DNA of 64,000 bases from Thiomicrorhabdus sp. (GTDB taxonomy: Bacteria > Pseudomonadota > Gammaproteobacteria > Thiomicrospirales > Thiomicrospiraceae), in NCBI RefSeq assembly GCF_963662555.1, contig NZ_OY759719.1, forward strand, positions 702,985 through 766,984, read 5' to 3'. Shown piece after piece: positions 35,097 through 49,504 of the stretch (its first letter is position 1; every line of letters starts with the position of its first letter). The translations under genes and the position numbers were made by a program. A model generated the notes under the pieces. The model was not told where the DNA came from and searched no databases. It was given only the letters and a program-made list of their open reading frames with translations.

Positions 35097-35264
35097 ATGT
35101 CAAACTACACGCAAAAAGATGTGCACGCGAAGTTTAGTAAAGCTTTAAGCCATGCATTTGCAGAGTGTCAGAAAAAGGGCATCAATGTTAATGACTTTCA
35201 ATGGTTTAAGGTAGAAAAGAAGAGTGATGCTAAAAAGCAGCGACGAAAAAAACGTGCTGCCTAG
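35097..35264 (+). CDS. Small basic protein (55 aa), second gene of unknown operon
   Basis: 55 residues (MSNYTQKDVHAKFSKALSHA... ending KKQRRKKRAA). The N-terminal two thirds could be one or two helices with a single Cys; the last 15 residues are strongly basic (KKSDAKKQRRKKRAA), fit for nucleic-acid or acidic-partner binding. GGAG lies 8 nt before the ATG, overlapping the end of the 170-aa gene, which indicates coupling. A strong terminator starts 15 nt after the stop. The acidic 170-aa protein and this basic one could bind each other, but this is only inference. No family is recognised. Confidence 0.7.
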   Translation: MSNYTQKDVHAKFSKALSHAFAECQKKGINVNDFQWFKVEKKSDAKKQRRKKRAA

Positions 35265-35278
35265 TTATTATGGTTAAT

Positions 35279-35305
35279 AGCCCGCTTTAAGCGGGCTTTT
35301 TATTT
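35279..35305 (+). terminator. Rho-independent terminator of the unknown operon
   Basis: AGCCCGC, TTTAA, GCGGGCT then TTTTATTTTT. Confidence 0.92.
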
Positions 35306-35324
35306 TTGTATGTATTGAATAAAT

Positions 35325-35361
35325 AAAAAAACCCGCTAAGGAAATCCTTGCGGGTTTTTTT
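35325..35361. terminator. Second hairpin terminator
   Basis: AAAACCCGC-TAAGGA / TCCTTGCGGGTTTTTTT with A and T runs on both sides; nearly the same sequence as 33577-33613. It could serve gltD from the other strand. Confidence 0.75.
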
Positions 35362-35366
35362 ATAAC

Positions 35367-35419
35367 TTACCAGGCCAGGTATGTACAGTGGCCGTTACTG
35401 TTGTGCGAGCACAGGGTAA
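35367..35419 (-). repeat. Degenerate copy of the 54-bp composite repeat
   Basis: TTACCAGGCCAGGTATGTACAGTGG... to ACAGGGTAAT, aligned with 33951-34004 but more diverged. Confidence 0.6.
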
Positions 35420-35429
35420 TTCTGAAAAC

Positions 35430-41353
<5,924 letters not shown>

Positions 41354-41576
41354 ATTCAGGTTCCTGTCTGTCAAATTTTGCACAAATAAACCCCGGTTAA
41401 TCTGAGTTAACCTGTTGATGTGCAAGGGATTTGTCTCGTTTCAGCGCGTTTAAATAATAAAAATAAGAGCGGAATTATACTTTATTAGTGCAATTAGAAT
41501 CAAATTTTACCATTGTTTACCCCGTGTTACGTCGCTTTTATTGTGTTGCTTGGTACATTTTGTGTTTTGCTATTTT

Positions 41577-42341
41577 TCAGTGATTATTAATGGTGCAAAA
41601 GGTTGCCAAAATGGGGTTGTGATCAGAGATAAGGTTTACATCAATCGCTTGTGAAGATTGTAAAGAGAGCTCTCTATAAAAGATGTGATCTAGAGGTTGT
41701 TTGAATATTGATTTTATAGGGCGATGATCGGGATATTTGACCATCTTTAGACTGAGTTTTTGGGTCGCTTCAATTAGGGTTTTAGTTCTTTTTTTGTTCC
41801 AAGTATTAAAGTCACCGCTAATAATAATGGGCCCTGTGATTTGGTCAAGATGTTGAAATAGTTTTTGCAGTTCACGATGAAAAACACTGTGAGAAACAAA
41901 GTTAATGGCGTGAATGTTTACATGTGTAAGAATCTGATTATTACTGAGTTTGTGTTGAGTGATAAGTGCGGTTTTATGAGTCGCCCAGCCAAGCTCCCGG
42001 CTCTGGGTTAGGCATTGTCTGATAGGGTTTATAATTGAGCTAGATGCGGTTAGAACGCCAAAATGATTTTTTTTGGTTTGTATATTGGGAGCGATAACAA
42101 ATGAGAGGTTAAAAAAACTGATTTGTTCAGGTAAGGTTTTAGCCTCTTGAAACGATAAGATATGCGGTTCATTAGTAAACTCTGATTGAGTTAACAGCTC
42201 TTTGAGATTGCGATAAACATAGTGAGAAAAATCGGTTTTTTGTAAATTCCAAGCAAGCAGGGTAAAGCACTCAGGTAATTGATCTTGTGATGTTGGCTGT
42301 GCTTGTCGGCTAGCAATTGGGGTGTATTTGGGTTGATACAT
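41577..42341 (-). CDS. Endonuclease/exonuclease/phosphatase-family protein
   Basis: 254 residues of the EEP fold: LLAWNLQK at the start, HILSFQEAK (metal-binding Glu), HVNIHAINF, IIISGDFNTWN (Asp-x-Asn) and the final ISDHNPILATF (Asp-His). These make a metal-dependent phosphodiesterase core. No signal peptide. Substrate could be DNA, a phospholipid head group or a phosphoinositide-like ester. It precedes no partner gene, but it lies 22 nt downstream of the cardiolipin synthase gene in the same direction, so the two may form one operon. Confidence 0.85.
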   Translation of the reverse strand: MYQPKYTPIASRQAQPTSQDQLPECFTLLAWNLQKTDFSHYVYRNLKELLTQSEFTNEPHILSFQEAKTLPEQISFFNLSFVIAPNIQTKKNHFGVLTASSSIINPIRQCLTQSRELGWATHKTALITQHKLSNNQILTHVNIHAINFVSHSVFHRELQKLFQHLDQITGPIIISGDFNTWNKKRTKTLIEATQKLSLKMVKYPDHRPIKSIFKQPLDHIFYRELSLQSSQAIDVNLISDHNPILATFCTINNH

Positions 42342-42363
42342 CTTAAAATTTCTTTACCATTTT

Positions 42364-43785
42364 TTACAAAATTGGGGCAAAAATGCGGGTTAAGTTTTCC
42401 AGCAGTCGGTGACGTTTTTTTGAGCTTGATTGATAAAGTCGCGCATCATGAGTGAGTTTTTCAATCCAAGCTTTCATTTGATTAATTATCTGCTCTGAGT
42501 AGATAAAATTAACAATTTCATGGTTAATAAACATTGAGCGATAATCTAGATTTGCTGAACCAATAATGGCACATTCATGATCAATCACCATAAGTTTTGC
42601 GTGGAGCATGGCAGATTGGTCTAAATAAATTTTACCGCCGTTTTCGTGTAATTCTCGCATATAAGAGCTACGGCCTAGGTCAAAAATTAGGTGGTCAGAT
42701 TTTTGTGGGGTAATTAAGTTCACTTTAACCCCACGTTTGATAGCCACCAAAAACGCATTCATTAATGAATTGTCTGGAATAAAATATGGGCTCACTATGT
42801 CTATTGAGGTTTTGGCTACATAAATACTTTGTAACATCGCTTCAAAAAGCACGTCTTTTTCAATATCGGGCCCAGATGGAATTACTTGTATACTGGCGTT
42901 TGTATTGGAATTAATGTGATTTTTAATAGGTTGGTGATTCAGCTTTTTAAGGTCTTGTTTAGTTGAGTAGATCCAATCTTCATTAAAGATGTTTTGGTGA
43001 TGAAGGGCTGTTGGCCCAGTGATTTTTAAGAGAAGGTCTTTCCATTGAAGGTTGGTTTGATTGTTATCATCCGATGTTAAATAGTCACTAGAAATATTCA
43101 TTCCACCTGTGAGTAGAGTTTGGCTGTCAAACAGGTAGATTTTTCGGTGATTTCTAAGATTAATTTGGCTATTAAGTGCAGATTTAAAAATAGGTTGAAA
43201 AAATGCATACTGTCCACCAGCTTGAATAAGTGGTTGTAGTGGTTTTGAGTTGCGATAAAGTGAAAAAGAGCCAATAGCATCCATTAATAAACAGACTTCT
43301 AATCCCTCTTTAGCTCTTTTGATTAAGGCGTTTAAAATTGCCAGGCTGGTATTGTCTAATTCAAAAATATAGGTTTGTATATGAATGCAAGTTTTAGCAT
43401 TTTCAATCTCATATATAAAGGAATTGTAGGCATCAACAGGATTTAAAAATGCTTGAATAGTATTGTTTTGCGATGCACTAGGAAGACCGTTGGCATTAAG
43501 AATATTGTTAATGCTTTTGCCTAATTCTGATTTTGGCGATTCTTCGGCAATAGAGTGCAGATTGATAATGGGTTTTTTGCTTTTAGTAAAGAATTTTCGA
43601 GACCCTAAAATGGCATAAAAAAGAAGACCAATGACTGGTAAAAGCAAGATGGTTAGGAGCCAGGCCATAAGATTTTGCGGTGAACGTCTTTGGTAGAGTA
43701 TCTGCAAAATAGCGGTAATCACGAGAAGTGTATAAAGAAAATAAAGCCAAATAGAGAAATGATCTAGTTCATTGACTACAGGCAT
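42364..43785 (-). CDS. cls: Cardiolipin synthase (phospholipase D family)
   Basis: 473 residues. Two N-terminal TM segments (about 10-55; LYFLYTLLVITAILQILYQ and LMAWLLTILLLPVIGLLFYAILG) then two HKD motifs: HRKIYLFDSQTLLTGGMN and HAKLMVIDHECAIIGSANLDYRS. Joins two phosphatidylglycerol molecules (or PE and PG) to cardiolipin at the inner membrane. The ATG at 43785 has GGAG 7 nt upstream; a TTG four codons earlier is an alternative. Followed closely by the EEP-fold gene. Confidence 0.92.
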   Translation of the reverse strand: MPVVNELDHFSIWLYFLYTLLVITAILQILYQRRSPQNLMAWLLTILLLPVIGLLFYAILGSRKFFTKSKKPIINLHSIAEESPKSELGKSINNILNANGLPSASQNNTIQAFLNPVDAYNSFIYEIENAKTCIHIQTYIFELDNTSLAILNALIKRAKEGLEVCLLMDAIGSFSLYRNSKPLQPLIQAGGQYAFFQPIFKSALNSQINLRNHRKIYLFDSQTLLTGGMNISSDYLTSDDNNQTNLQWKDLLLKITGPTALHHQNIFNEDWIYSTKQDLKKLNHQPIKNHINSNTNASIQVIPSGPDIEKDVLFEAMLQSIYVAKTSIDIVSPYFIPDNSLMNAFLVAIKRGVKVNLITPQKSDHLIFDLGRSSYMRELHENGGKIYLDQSAMLHAKLMVIDHECAIIGSANLDYRSMFINHEIVNFIYSEQIINQMKAWIEKLTHDARLYQSSSKKRHRLLENLTRIFAPIL

Positions 43786-43911
43786 TTGGGGCTCCAATGG
43801 TTTACTAATTAGAGCTTAGAATAAGATGAAAATGGTAAATAGTCCATAGAGAAATGGTGAACTATTTTGTAGCAAAATTTAGGGAAGGGTTTTACGGGTA
43901 AAGTAGAAATG

Positions 43912-43923
43912 ACCAGGCCTGGT
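43912..43923. repeat. ACCAGGCCTGGT palindrome (copy 9, intergenic)
   Basis: Perfect copy; first of a closely spaced pair between gpmI and cls. Confidence 0.95.
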
Positions 43924-43936
43924 AAATTGATAACTT

Positions 43937-43948
43937 ACCAGGCCTGGT
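43937..43948. repeat. ACCAGGCCTGGT palindrome (copy 10, intergenic)
   Basis: Perfect copy 13 bp after copy 9. Because the unit is palindromic, the pair can form a 12-bp stem with a 13-nt loop, a possible terminator for gpmI. Confidence 0.95.
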
Positions 43949-43980
43949 TATTTTAAAAAGAGATGTTTAAAGATTGGATG

Positions 43981-45558
43981 TTACTTCTTACGAAGTGAAA
44001 TTCCTGTCATCTCTTCTGGTTGTTTGATCTCCATTAAGTCTAGAAGTGTTGGCATTACGTCTGGTAATGAACCGCCTTCTCTTAATTCAAGCTCTTTAGG
44101 GCCAAAATAAACTAATGGAACAGGGCAGGTTGTGTGAGAAGTTAATGGCTTGCCTGTTTCAGGGTCAACTAACATCTCAATATTACCGTGGTCGGCTGTA
44201 ACAACAACTTGTCCATTGGCTTTTTCAATCGCTTCAAGAATTCGACCTAAAGCTGTATCTACGGCTTCTACTGCTTTAATACAAGCATCAAAGTTACCCG
44301 TATGCCCAACCATGTCTGGGTTGGCGATATTACAAATAAAGGTGTCATATTTACCTGACTCAATCGCTTCAACTAGCTTATCAGTTAGTTCAACCACACT
44401 CATTTCAGGCTGTAAATCATAGGTACGAACCTGAGGAGATGGTACTAAGATTCTATCTTCGCCTAAATAAGGTGCTTCAACACCACCATTTAAGAAGAAA
44501 GTAACGTGTGCATATTTTTCTGTTTCAGCAATGCGTAGTTGACGCAATTTGTTTTTGGCGATGACTTCACCAAAAGTGTTAATCAACTTGGTTGGACGAA
44601 ACGCGATCGTTGCACCAAAGTTTTCAAAGTTCTTGTTGTATTCAGTTAGGGTCACAAACGCAGATAAAATAGGAGTTTTGCAACGATGAAACTCACCAAA
44701 ATCAGGCATAATAAAAGCACTAGTTACTTGACGAGCACGGTCAGAGCGGTAGTTCATAAAGATAATTGAATCACCGTCTTTTACTTTGCTCTTTTTGCCT
44801 TTTTTATTCAAGATTGCAGTTGCTTGTACAAATTCGTCAGTCTCGTTACGTGCATAAGCCATTTCAATTGCTTCTTGTGCGGTTTCAGCTTTAAATTTAG
44901 CTTCACCACAACAGATTAAATCGTAAGCTTCTTGAATACGTTCCCAGCGGTTGTCACGGTCTAAAGCGTAAAAACGGCCAATTACTGATGCAATTGTGCA
45001 GTTCCCACCAATCTCTTTAATATGTGCTTCAATTTCTGCAATATACTCTAAAGCACTTTGAGGGGCAGTATCACGACCGTCTGTAAAGATATGTAAAAAC
45101 GTTTTAGCGCCACGATCAACGGCTAGAGATAGAGCGGCTTTAATGTGGTTAATGTGAGAGTGAACACCGCCATCAGAAAGTAAACCTAAAATATGAACCG
45201 AACGCTCACGTTCCGTTGCTTTGTCAATAGCACTTAATAGGGCGTTGTTATTAAAGAAACGACCATCGTCGATATCTTTTTGAATGCGGGTTAGCTCTTG
45301 GTAAACTACGCGTCCAGCTCCTAGGTTCATGTGACCTACTTCTGAATTACCCATTTGGCCGTGTGGTAAACCAACATCTAATCCTGAGGTACTAATTAAA
45401 GTATCTGGATGATTAGCTACTAATTTATCCCAGTTTGGGGTGTTGGCCTGGGCAATTGCGTTGTCTTGGCGTTCTTCTCTATGGCCCCAACCATCAAGGA
45501 TGATTAAGCCAGTAGGACGGTTTTTAATTTTAATCTTTGATTTTAAATCCTGAGACAT
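43981..45558 (-). CDS. gpmI: 2,3-bisphosphoglycerate-independent phosphoglycerate mutase
   Basis: 525 residues. The phosphatase-like metal site is seen in ILDGWGHRE, the catalytic Ser in NSEVGHMNLGAG, then FTDGRDTAP, RFYALDRDNRWER, NGGVEAPYLGEDRILVPSP and TADHGNIEMLVDPETG with SHT after it. Converts 3- to 2-phosphoglycerate using Mn2+. Divergent from the rhodanese-grxC-secB-gpsA operon, as gpmM is from yibN in E. coli. Expected length (510-525). Confidence 0.96.
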   Translation of the reverse strand: MSQDLKSKIKIKNRPTGLIILDGWGHREERQDNAIAQANTPNWDKLVANHPDTLISTSGLDVGLPHGQMGNSEVGHMNLGAGRVVYQELTRIQKDIDDGRFFNNNALLSAIDKATERERSVHILGLLSDGGVHSHINHIKAALSLAVDRGAKTFLHIFTDGRDTAPQSALEYIAEIEAHIKEIGGNCTIASVIGRFYALDRDNRWERIQEAYDLICCGEAKFKAETAQEAIEMAYARNETDEFVQATAILNKKGKKSKVKDGDSIIFMNYRSDRARQVTSAFIMPDFGEFHRCKTPILSAFVTLTEYNKNFENFGATIAFRPTKLINTFGEVIAKNKLRQLRIAETEKYAHVTFFLNGGVEAPYLGEDRILVPSPQVRTYDLQPEMSVVELTDKLVEAIESGKYDTFICNIANPDMVGHTGNFDACIKAVEAVDTALGRILEAIEKANGQVVVTADHGNIEMLVDPETGKPLTSHTTCPVPLVYFGPKELELREGGSLPDVMPTLLDLMEIKQPEEMTGISLRKK

Positions 45559-45658
45559 TTGTTTTTACCATATAAATAATTAGTCAATTCGGTTTATTGT
45601 ATCGACTTTCGCTGTTAAAATCATTAGGTTTAAAAATTAGCTTACTAAGGGAATGTAA

Positions 45659-46099
45659 ATGTTTAATGAATTCTTTCAAGAGCAGTGGCCATTATTTGTT
45701 GCTGCTTTTGTTATCACAATTATGCTTATCTATAGTTATGTAGGCGATAAACTTGCTGGCTATAAATCAGTAAACTCTGATGCAGCAACACGTCTTTATA
45801 ATGATGACGCTTTTGTTTTAGATGTGCGTACAGCGGGTGAATATAGAGAGGGTTACATTGGTAATGCAACCAATATTTCATCGACTGAAATTAGCTCAAA
45901 AATGGGGCTTTTGCCTAAAGATAAAGATGCACCTATTTTAGTGTATTGCTTATCAGGAGCACGTTCGGCTAGAGCTGCTGGTGCCATTGCTAAAGCTGGT
46001 TATACCAACGTAAATAACTTATCTGGTGGTATCAATGCTTGGAAAGCTGCGGGTTTACCGGTAGGTCGTGAGAAGTCGAAAAAAAACAAAAAAAAGTAA
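45659..46099 (+). CDS. yibN: Rhodanese-like membrane protein (YibN-like)
   Basis: 146 residues. One N-terminal TM segment (about 12-28, LFVAAFVITIMLIYSYV), then a rhodanese domain with DVRTAGEYREGYIGNATNI and the active-site loop YCLSGARSARAAG (Cys as persulfide carrier). The Lys-rich C-terminus (KSKKNKKK) is short. It heads the rhodanese-grxC-secB-gpsA operon, which is conserved in gammaproteobacteria. Sulfur transfer is the family activity; the acceptor is unknown. Confidence 0.9.
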   Translation: MFNEFFQEQWPLFVAAFVITIMLIYSYVGDKLAGYKSVNSDAATRLYNDDAFVLDVRTAGEYREGYIGNATNISSTEISSKMGLLPKDKDAPILVYCLSGARSARAAGAIAKAGYTNVNNLSGGINAWKAAGLPVGREKSKKNKKK

Positions 46100-46167
46100 A
46101 ACAGGCAAATCAGAAGACAGCTTCTAGAAAAGTTGTGACTGATGATTTGCCAGTAGAGGATAAAAAG

Positions 46168-46422
46168 ATGTCAGAAGTTGTTATTTATTGTACTGCTACT
46201 TGCCCGTTCTGCATGATGGCAAAACGTTTGTTCGATGCTAAAGGCGTTGAATATAAATCTATTGATATAGGTGGTGATGCTCAGAAGTGGGCAGAGTTAG
46301 AAGCAAAAACGGGTAGAAATACGGTTCCACAAGTATTTATTGGCGATCACCATATTGGTGGTTTTGATGACCTTTCGGCTGCCGATAAACGTGGCGAAAT
46401 TGATCCGCTTTTACAAGCATAA
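46168..46422 (+). CDS. grxC: Glutaredoxin 3
   Basis: 84 residues. Redox motif CPFC in YCTATCPFCMMAKRLF, TVPQVFIGDHHIGGFDDL for glutathione binding. The frame also opens at a GTG 11 codons upstream, but the ATG at 46168 has AGAGGA 7 nt upstream and gives the normal length. Reduces disulfides and glutathionylated proteins in the cytoplasm. Confidence 0.94.
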   Translation: MSEVVIYCTATCPFCMMAKRLFDAKGVEYKSIDIGGDAQKWAELEAKTGRNTVPQVFIGDHHIGGFDDLSAADKRGEIDPLLQA

Positions 46423-46458
46423 ATTTAAACCTAAGATAAAAATATAATAGGAATCAAA

Positions 46459-46944
46459 ATGTCTGAAGCACCAGAACAAGCCTTTGTAATTCAAAAAATT
46501 TACACTAAAGATATCTCATTCGAATCACCAAATACTCCAGAATTATTTGCTACAGAGTTTCAACCAGCACTGGCTATGGATTTAAATGTTGAAAGCAAAC
46601 ATTTAGAAGGTGATATTTATCATGTAATTTTGCGTGTAACAGCAACGACTAAGGTTGAAGATAAAACGGCATTTTTATGTGAAGTTGAGCAGGCTGGTAT
46701 TTTCACACTTGCAGGTTTCAACGATGCTGAACTTTCTTACATGTTAGGTGTTCAGTGTCCTACTGCTTTGTTTCCTTATGCTCGTGAAACGGTTTCAGAT
46801 TTAGTTGCAAGAGGTGGGTTCCCACAATTATTGTTAGAACCAGTAAATTTTGAAGCAATTTATCACCAGCACATGCAACAAGCTCAGGCAGACGCCGAAA
46901 CGAATGCAGAAGCTAATACGGCAGCTAATGCCACACAGCAATAA
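46459..46944 (+). CDS. secB: Protein-export chaperone SecB
   Basis: 161 residues. IQKIYTKDISFESPNTPELF and YHVILRVTATTK are SecB-typical, then VEQAGIFTLAGF, CPTALFPYARETVSDLVARGGFPQLLLEPVNF (SecA-binding region). The C-terminal tail is Ala/Asn/Glu-rich. Keeps pre-proteins unfolded for SecA; acts as a tetramer. AGGA precedes the ATG. Confidence 0.97.
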   Translation: MSEAPEQAFVIQKIYTKDISFESPNTPELFATEFQPALAMDLNVESKHLEGDIYHVILRVTATTKVEDKTAFLCEVEQAGIFTLAGFNDAELSYMLGVQCPTALFPYARETVSDLVARGGFPQLLLEPVNFEAIYHQHMQQAQADAETNAEANTAANATQQ

Positions 46945-46965
46945 GCACTTTAGAAAGTTATTGTT

Positions 46966-47973
46966 TTGAATAAAGCTACCAATATTGCGGTTTTAGGTGC
47001 TGGGGCATGGGGAACAGCATTAGCTATTCACTTGGCTAAAGTGGGGCACACCGTTAATTTATGGACTCATCGCCAAGAGCAAGCTATTGAGCTTATGTCT
47101 GCTAGAGAAAATGCTAGGTATTTACCCGGCATTCTTTTTCCAGCGAACTTAAACCCTATTGGCAACTTGGCAGAAGCCTTAGCGAGTGTTGACGCGATTC
47201 TTTTAGTTGTACCTAGTAATGCTTTTAGAGAAACTCTAATCGCTGTTAAGAGTCAGTTAAAAGAGAGAGACATTCATTTGGCTTGGGCAACAAAGGGGTT
47301 TGAGCCTACCACCCAAAAGCTATTGCACGAAGTGGCTTTTGAGGTAATGGGTGAAGATCCACAGGTGGCTGTGTTATCAGGCCCAACCTTTGCCAATGAG
47401 GTGGCGAAAGGTTTGCCTACGGCTATGGTAAGTGCCTCTAACAAAGAGACAGAAGCTCAATATTGGGCAAACTTATTTCATAATGATTCTTTTAGAATGT
47501 ACACCCAATCCGATATGGTGGGGGTAGAAGTAGGCGGTGCTTATAAAAATATTATGGCCATCGCTACGGGTGTAAGCGATGGCTTGCACATGGGAGCAAA
47601 CGCTCGTGCAGCATTAGTGTCGCGTGGAATGGTTGAGATGATGCGTCTTAGTCAGGCTTTGGGTGGGCACACTGAAACCATGATGGGGTTAGCGGGTTTA
47701 GGTGATTTGGTCTTAACCTGTACCGATGATTTATCTCGTAACCGCCGTTTTGGATTTGGTTTAGCTAGCGGTAACCTCTCTTCAGAACAAGTGATGAATG
47801 AGATTGGTCAGGTCGTTGAAGGTGTTAAAGCGGTAAAAACGGTTAAGTTGATTGCAGATAAATTGAGTTTAGATTTACCTATAATGGAGCAAGTTTACCT
47901 GTTGGTAAATGCAGATATCTCTCCAAAACAAGCGGTGCATGCCTTGATGTCTCGTTCTGGAAAGTCAGAATAA
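46966..47973 (+). CDS. gpsA: Glycerol-3-phosphate dehydrogenase [NAD(P)+]
   Basis: 335 residues. Dinucleotide motif IAVLGAGAWGTALA, WATKGFEP, VLSGPTFANEVAKGLPTA, GGAYKNIMAIATG (catalytic Lys) and LAGLGDLVLTCTDDLSRNRRFG. Makes sn-glycerol-3-phosphate for phospholipids. The start is TTG at 46966, the only one that fits the Rossmann start. Last gene of the operon; palindrome copy 11 lies 18 bp after its stop. Confidence 0.95.
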   Translation: MNKATNIAVLGAGAWGTALAIHLAKVGHTVNLWTHRQEQAIELMSARENARYLPGILFPANLNPIGNLAEALASVDAILLVVPSNAFRETLIAVKSQLKERDIHLAWATKGFEPTTQKLLHEVAFEVMGEDPQVAVLSGPTFANEVAKGLPTAMVSASNKETEAQYWANLFHNDSFRMYTQSDMVGVEVGGAYKNIMAIATGVSDGLHMGANARAALVSRGMVEMMRLSQALGGHTETMMGLAGLGDLVLTCTDDLSRNRRFGFGLASGNLSSEQVMNEIGQVVEGVKAVKTVKLIADKLSLDLPIMEQVYLLVNADISPKQAVHALMSRSGKSE

Positions 47974-47990
47974 AAGCTTAAATGCAATTT

Positions 47991-48002
47991 ACCAGGCCTG
48001 GT
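47991..48002. repeat. ACCAGGCCTGGT palindrome (copy 11, intergenic)
   Basis: Perfect copy extended to 22 bp (AATTT...AAATT) between convergent gpsA and trmL; probably works as a hairpin for both. Confidence 0.95.
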
Positions 48003-48017
48003 AAATTGTATTTTGGC

Positions 48018-48482
48018 TTAAAGCTTCATATTAAAATCAAGCTGACGCCAAGCCTCGTAAGCCATTGCAGAAACTGCATTGGCTAAGTTTAGGCTTCTGC
48101 CACCAGGCATCATTGGTATGGTTAATCGCTGTTCTTCTGGCAAACTAGCAATAACGTCTGCAGGCAGTCCACGAGTTTCTGGGCCAAACATAAAAGCGTC
48201 ACCATTTTCAAATTTTGGCTCGGTATAATACCGCGTGGTTTTGGTGGTTAAGGCAAAAACTCGATTGGGTTTAACGCTGTTTAAACACGCCTCAAGGTTT
48301 TGATGCTCGTAAACATTGGCGAGTTCGGCATAATCTAAGCCCGCTCTACGTACCTTTTTTTCGCTTAAATCAAAAGCTATTGGGTGAATTAAATGCAAAT
48401 GAGCACCCATGTTGGCACTTAAACGGATTAAAGCACCAGTATTTTGCGGGATTTCAGGCTCGTAAAGAATAATATGTAACAT
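48018..48482 (-). CDS. trmL: tRNA (cytidine/uridine-34-2'-O)-methyltransferase
   Basis: 154 residues of the SPOUT class. IILYEPEIPQNTGALIRLSANMGAHLHLI near the start, then the knot motifs FMFGPETRGLP and IPMMPGGRSLNLANAVSAMAYEAWRQ. Methylates the wobble ribose of tRNA-Leu isoacceptors with SAM. Divergent from pyrD; their starts are only 13 bp apart, so the promoters must lie inside each other's coding regions or further upstream. Confidence 0.95.
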   Translation of the reverse strand: MLHIILYEPEIPQNTGALIRLSANMGAHLHLIHPIAFDLSEKKVRRAGLDYAELANVYEHQNLEACLNSVKPNRVFALTTKTTRYYTEPKFENGDAFMFGPETRGLPADVIASLPEEQRLTIPMMPGGRSLNLANAVSAMAYEAWRQLDFNMKL

Positions 48483-48495
48483 ATAGGAAGTTTCT

Positions 48496-49449
48496 GTGGT
48501 TGATTTATCAGTTGATATTTGCGGTATTCATTTCAATTCCCCTGTCGCTATGGCATCGGGGAACGCCGGTTATGGCATAGAATACCAGGCTGTTTCAGGG
48601 TTTTCCAATAGAGATGTGGGTGCGGTGTTTTTAAAAGGCACAACATTAGAGCCGAAATTGGGTAATAAACCTGAGCGAGTAATGGAATCACCCAGTGGGT
48701 TATTAAACTCAATTGGACTGCAAAACCCGGGTGCAAAAGTCGTGATTGAAGAGTATTTGCCTAAACTGGATTTAAGTCAGTCTCAGTTTATTATTAATGT
48801 CTCTGGTTCTAGTATTGAAGAATATGCCGAAGTGGTTGGTTTATTCAACGAAACTGAATTGCCTGCAATAGAAGTTAATATCTCTTGCCCTAATGTAAAA
48901 AAGGGTGGAGCCGCTTTTGGTAATGATCCTGATATGGCTGCAAGAGTGGTTGAGGCTTGCAGAGCAAAAACAACTAAACCCTTAATTGTAAAATTATCGC
49001 CTAACCAAACCGACATTGCTGAAGGGGCACGCCGTGTTATAGACGCGGGTGCAGATGCATTATCAGCAATTAATACCTTAATGGGAATGCAAATTGATGT
49101 GAATACACGCAAACCTACGTTGGGAAATAACCAAGGTGGTTTATCAGGGCCTGCAATAAAGCCAGTGGCATTATTAAAAGTTCACCAAGTCTATCAGGTT
49201 GCCAAACAACATAATATTCCAATTATTGGTTTAGGTGGAATTGCCAGTGCTGAAGATGCCATTGAGTTTTTCTTGGCGGGAGCTTCAATGGTCGCAATTG
49301 GAACAGCCGTGGCTAAAGACCCTTTGTTGGTAAAAAAAGTGAATAAAGGTATTGCTCAATATATGAAAGCCAATGGGTTTACCTCAGTAGCACAGATGAC
49401 AGGCCAATTAGAATTAAATACCGACACGGTTCTGTGTGGAGCTGTTTAA
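48496..49449 (+). CDS. pyrD: Dihydroorotate dehydrogenase, class 1B-type catalytic subunit
   Basis: 317 residues. VDLSVDICGIHFNSPVAMASGNAG, FLKGTTLEPKLGNKPER, SGLLNSIGLQNPG and EVNISCPNVKKGG: the catalytic base is a Cys (in SCPNV), the class 1 state, rather than the Ser of the membrane class 2 enzyme usual in gammaproteobacteria. The length and motifs fit class 1B, which pairs with an iron-sulfur/FAD subunit PyrK and uses NAD; no pyrK is in the window. GTG start at 48496 with AGGAAG 6 nt upstream. Palindrome copy 12 follows 6 bp after the stop. Confidence 0.9.
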   Translation: MVDLSVDICGIHFNSPVAMASGNAGYGIEYQAVSGFSNRDVGAVFLKGTTLEPKLGNKPERVMESPSGLLNSIGLQNPGAKVVIEEYLPKLDLSQSQFIINVSGSSIEEYAEVVGLFNETELPAIEVNISCPNVKKGGAAFGNDPDMAARVVEACRAKTTKPLIVKLSPNQTDIAEGARRVIDAGADALSAINTLMGMQIDVNTRKPTLGNNQGGLSGPAIKPVALLKVHQVYQVAKQHNIPIIGLGGIASAEDAIEFFLAGASMVAIGTAVAKDPLLVKKVNKGIAQYMKANGFTSVAQMTGQLELNTDTVLCGAV

Positions 49450-49455
49450 GCGTTT

Positions 49456-49467
49456 ACCAGGCCTGGT
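49456..49467. repeat. ACCAGGCCTGGT palindrome (copy 12, intergenic)
   Basis: Perfect copy in the 55-bp gap between pyrD and tyrS. Confidence 0.95.
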
Positions 49468-49504
49468 AAAATGATCAAATTAAAATATAAAGTAAGAAGT
49501 TAGT

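Noticed and set aside
34581..35264. Toxin-antitoxin reading of the acidic/basic gene pair
   Set aside because: Gene sizes and order (170 aa then 55 aa) do not fit common types and no toxin fold is seen; left as unknown.
32344..35419. CRISPR array from the repeated units in the island
   Set aside because: Copies are too few, vary in orientation and spacing, and no cas gene is present.
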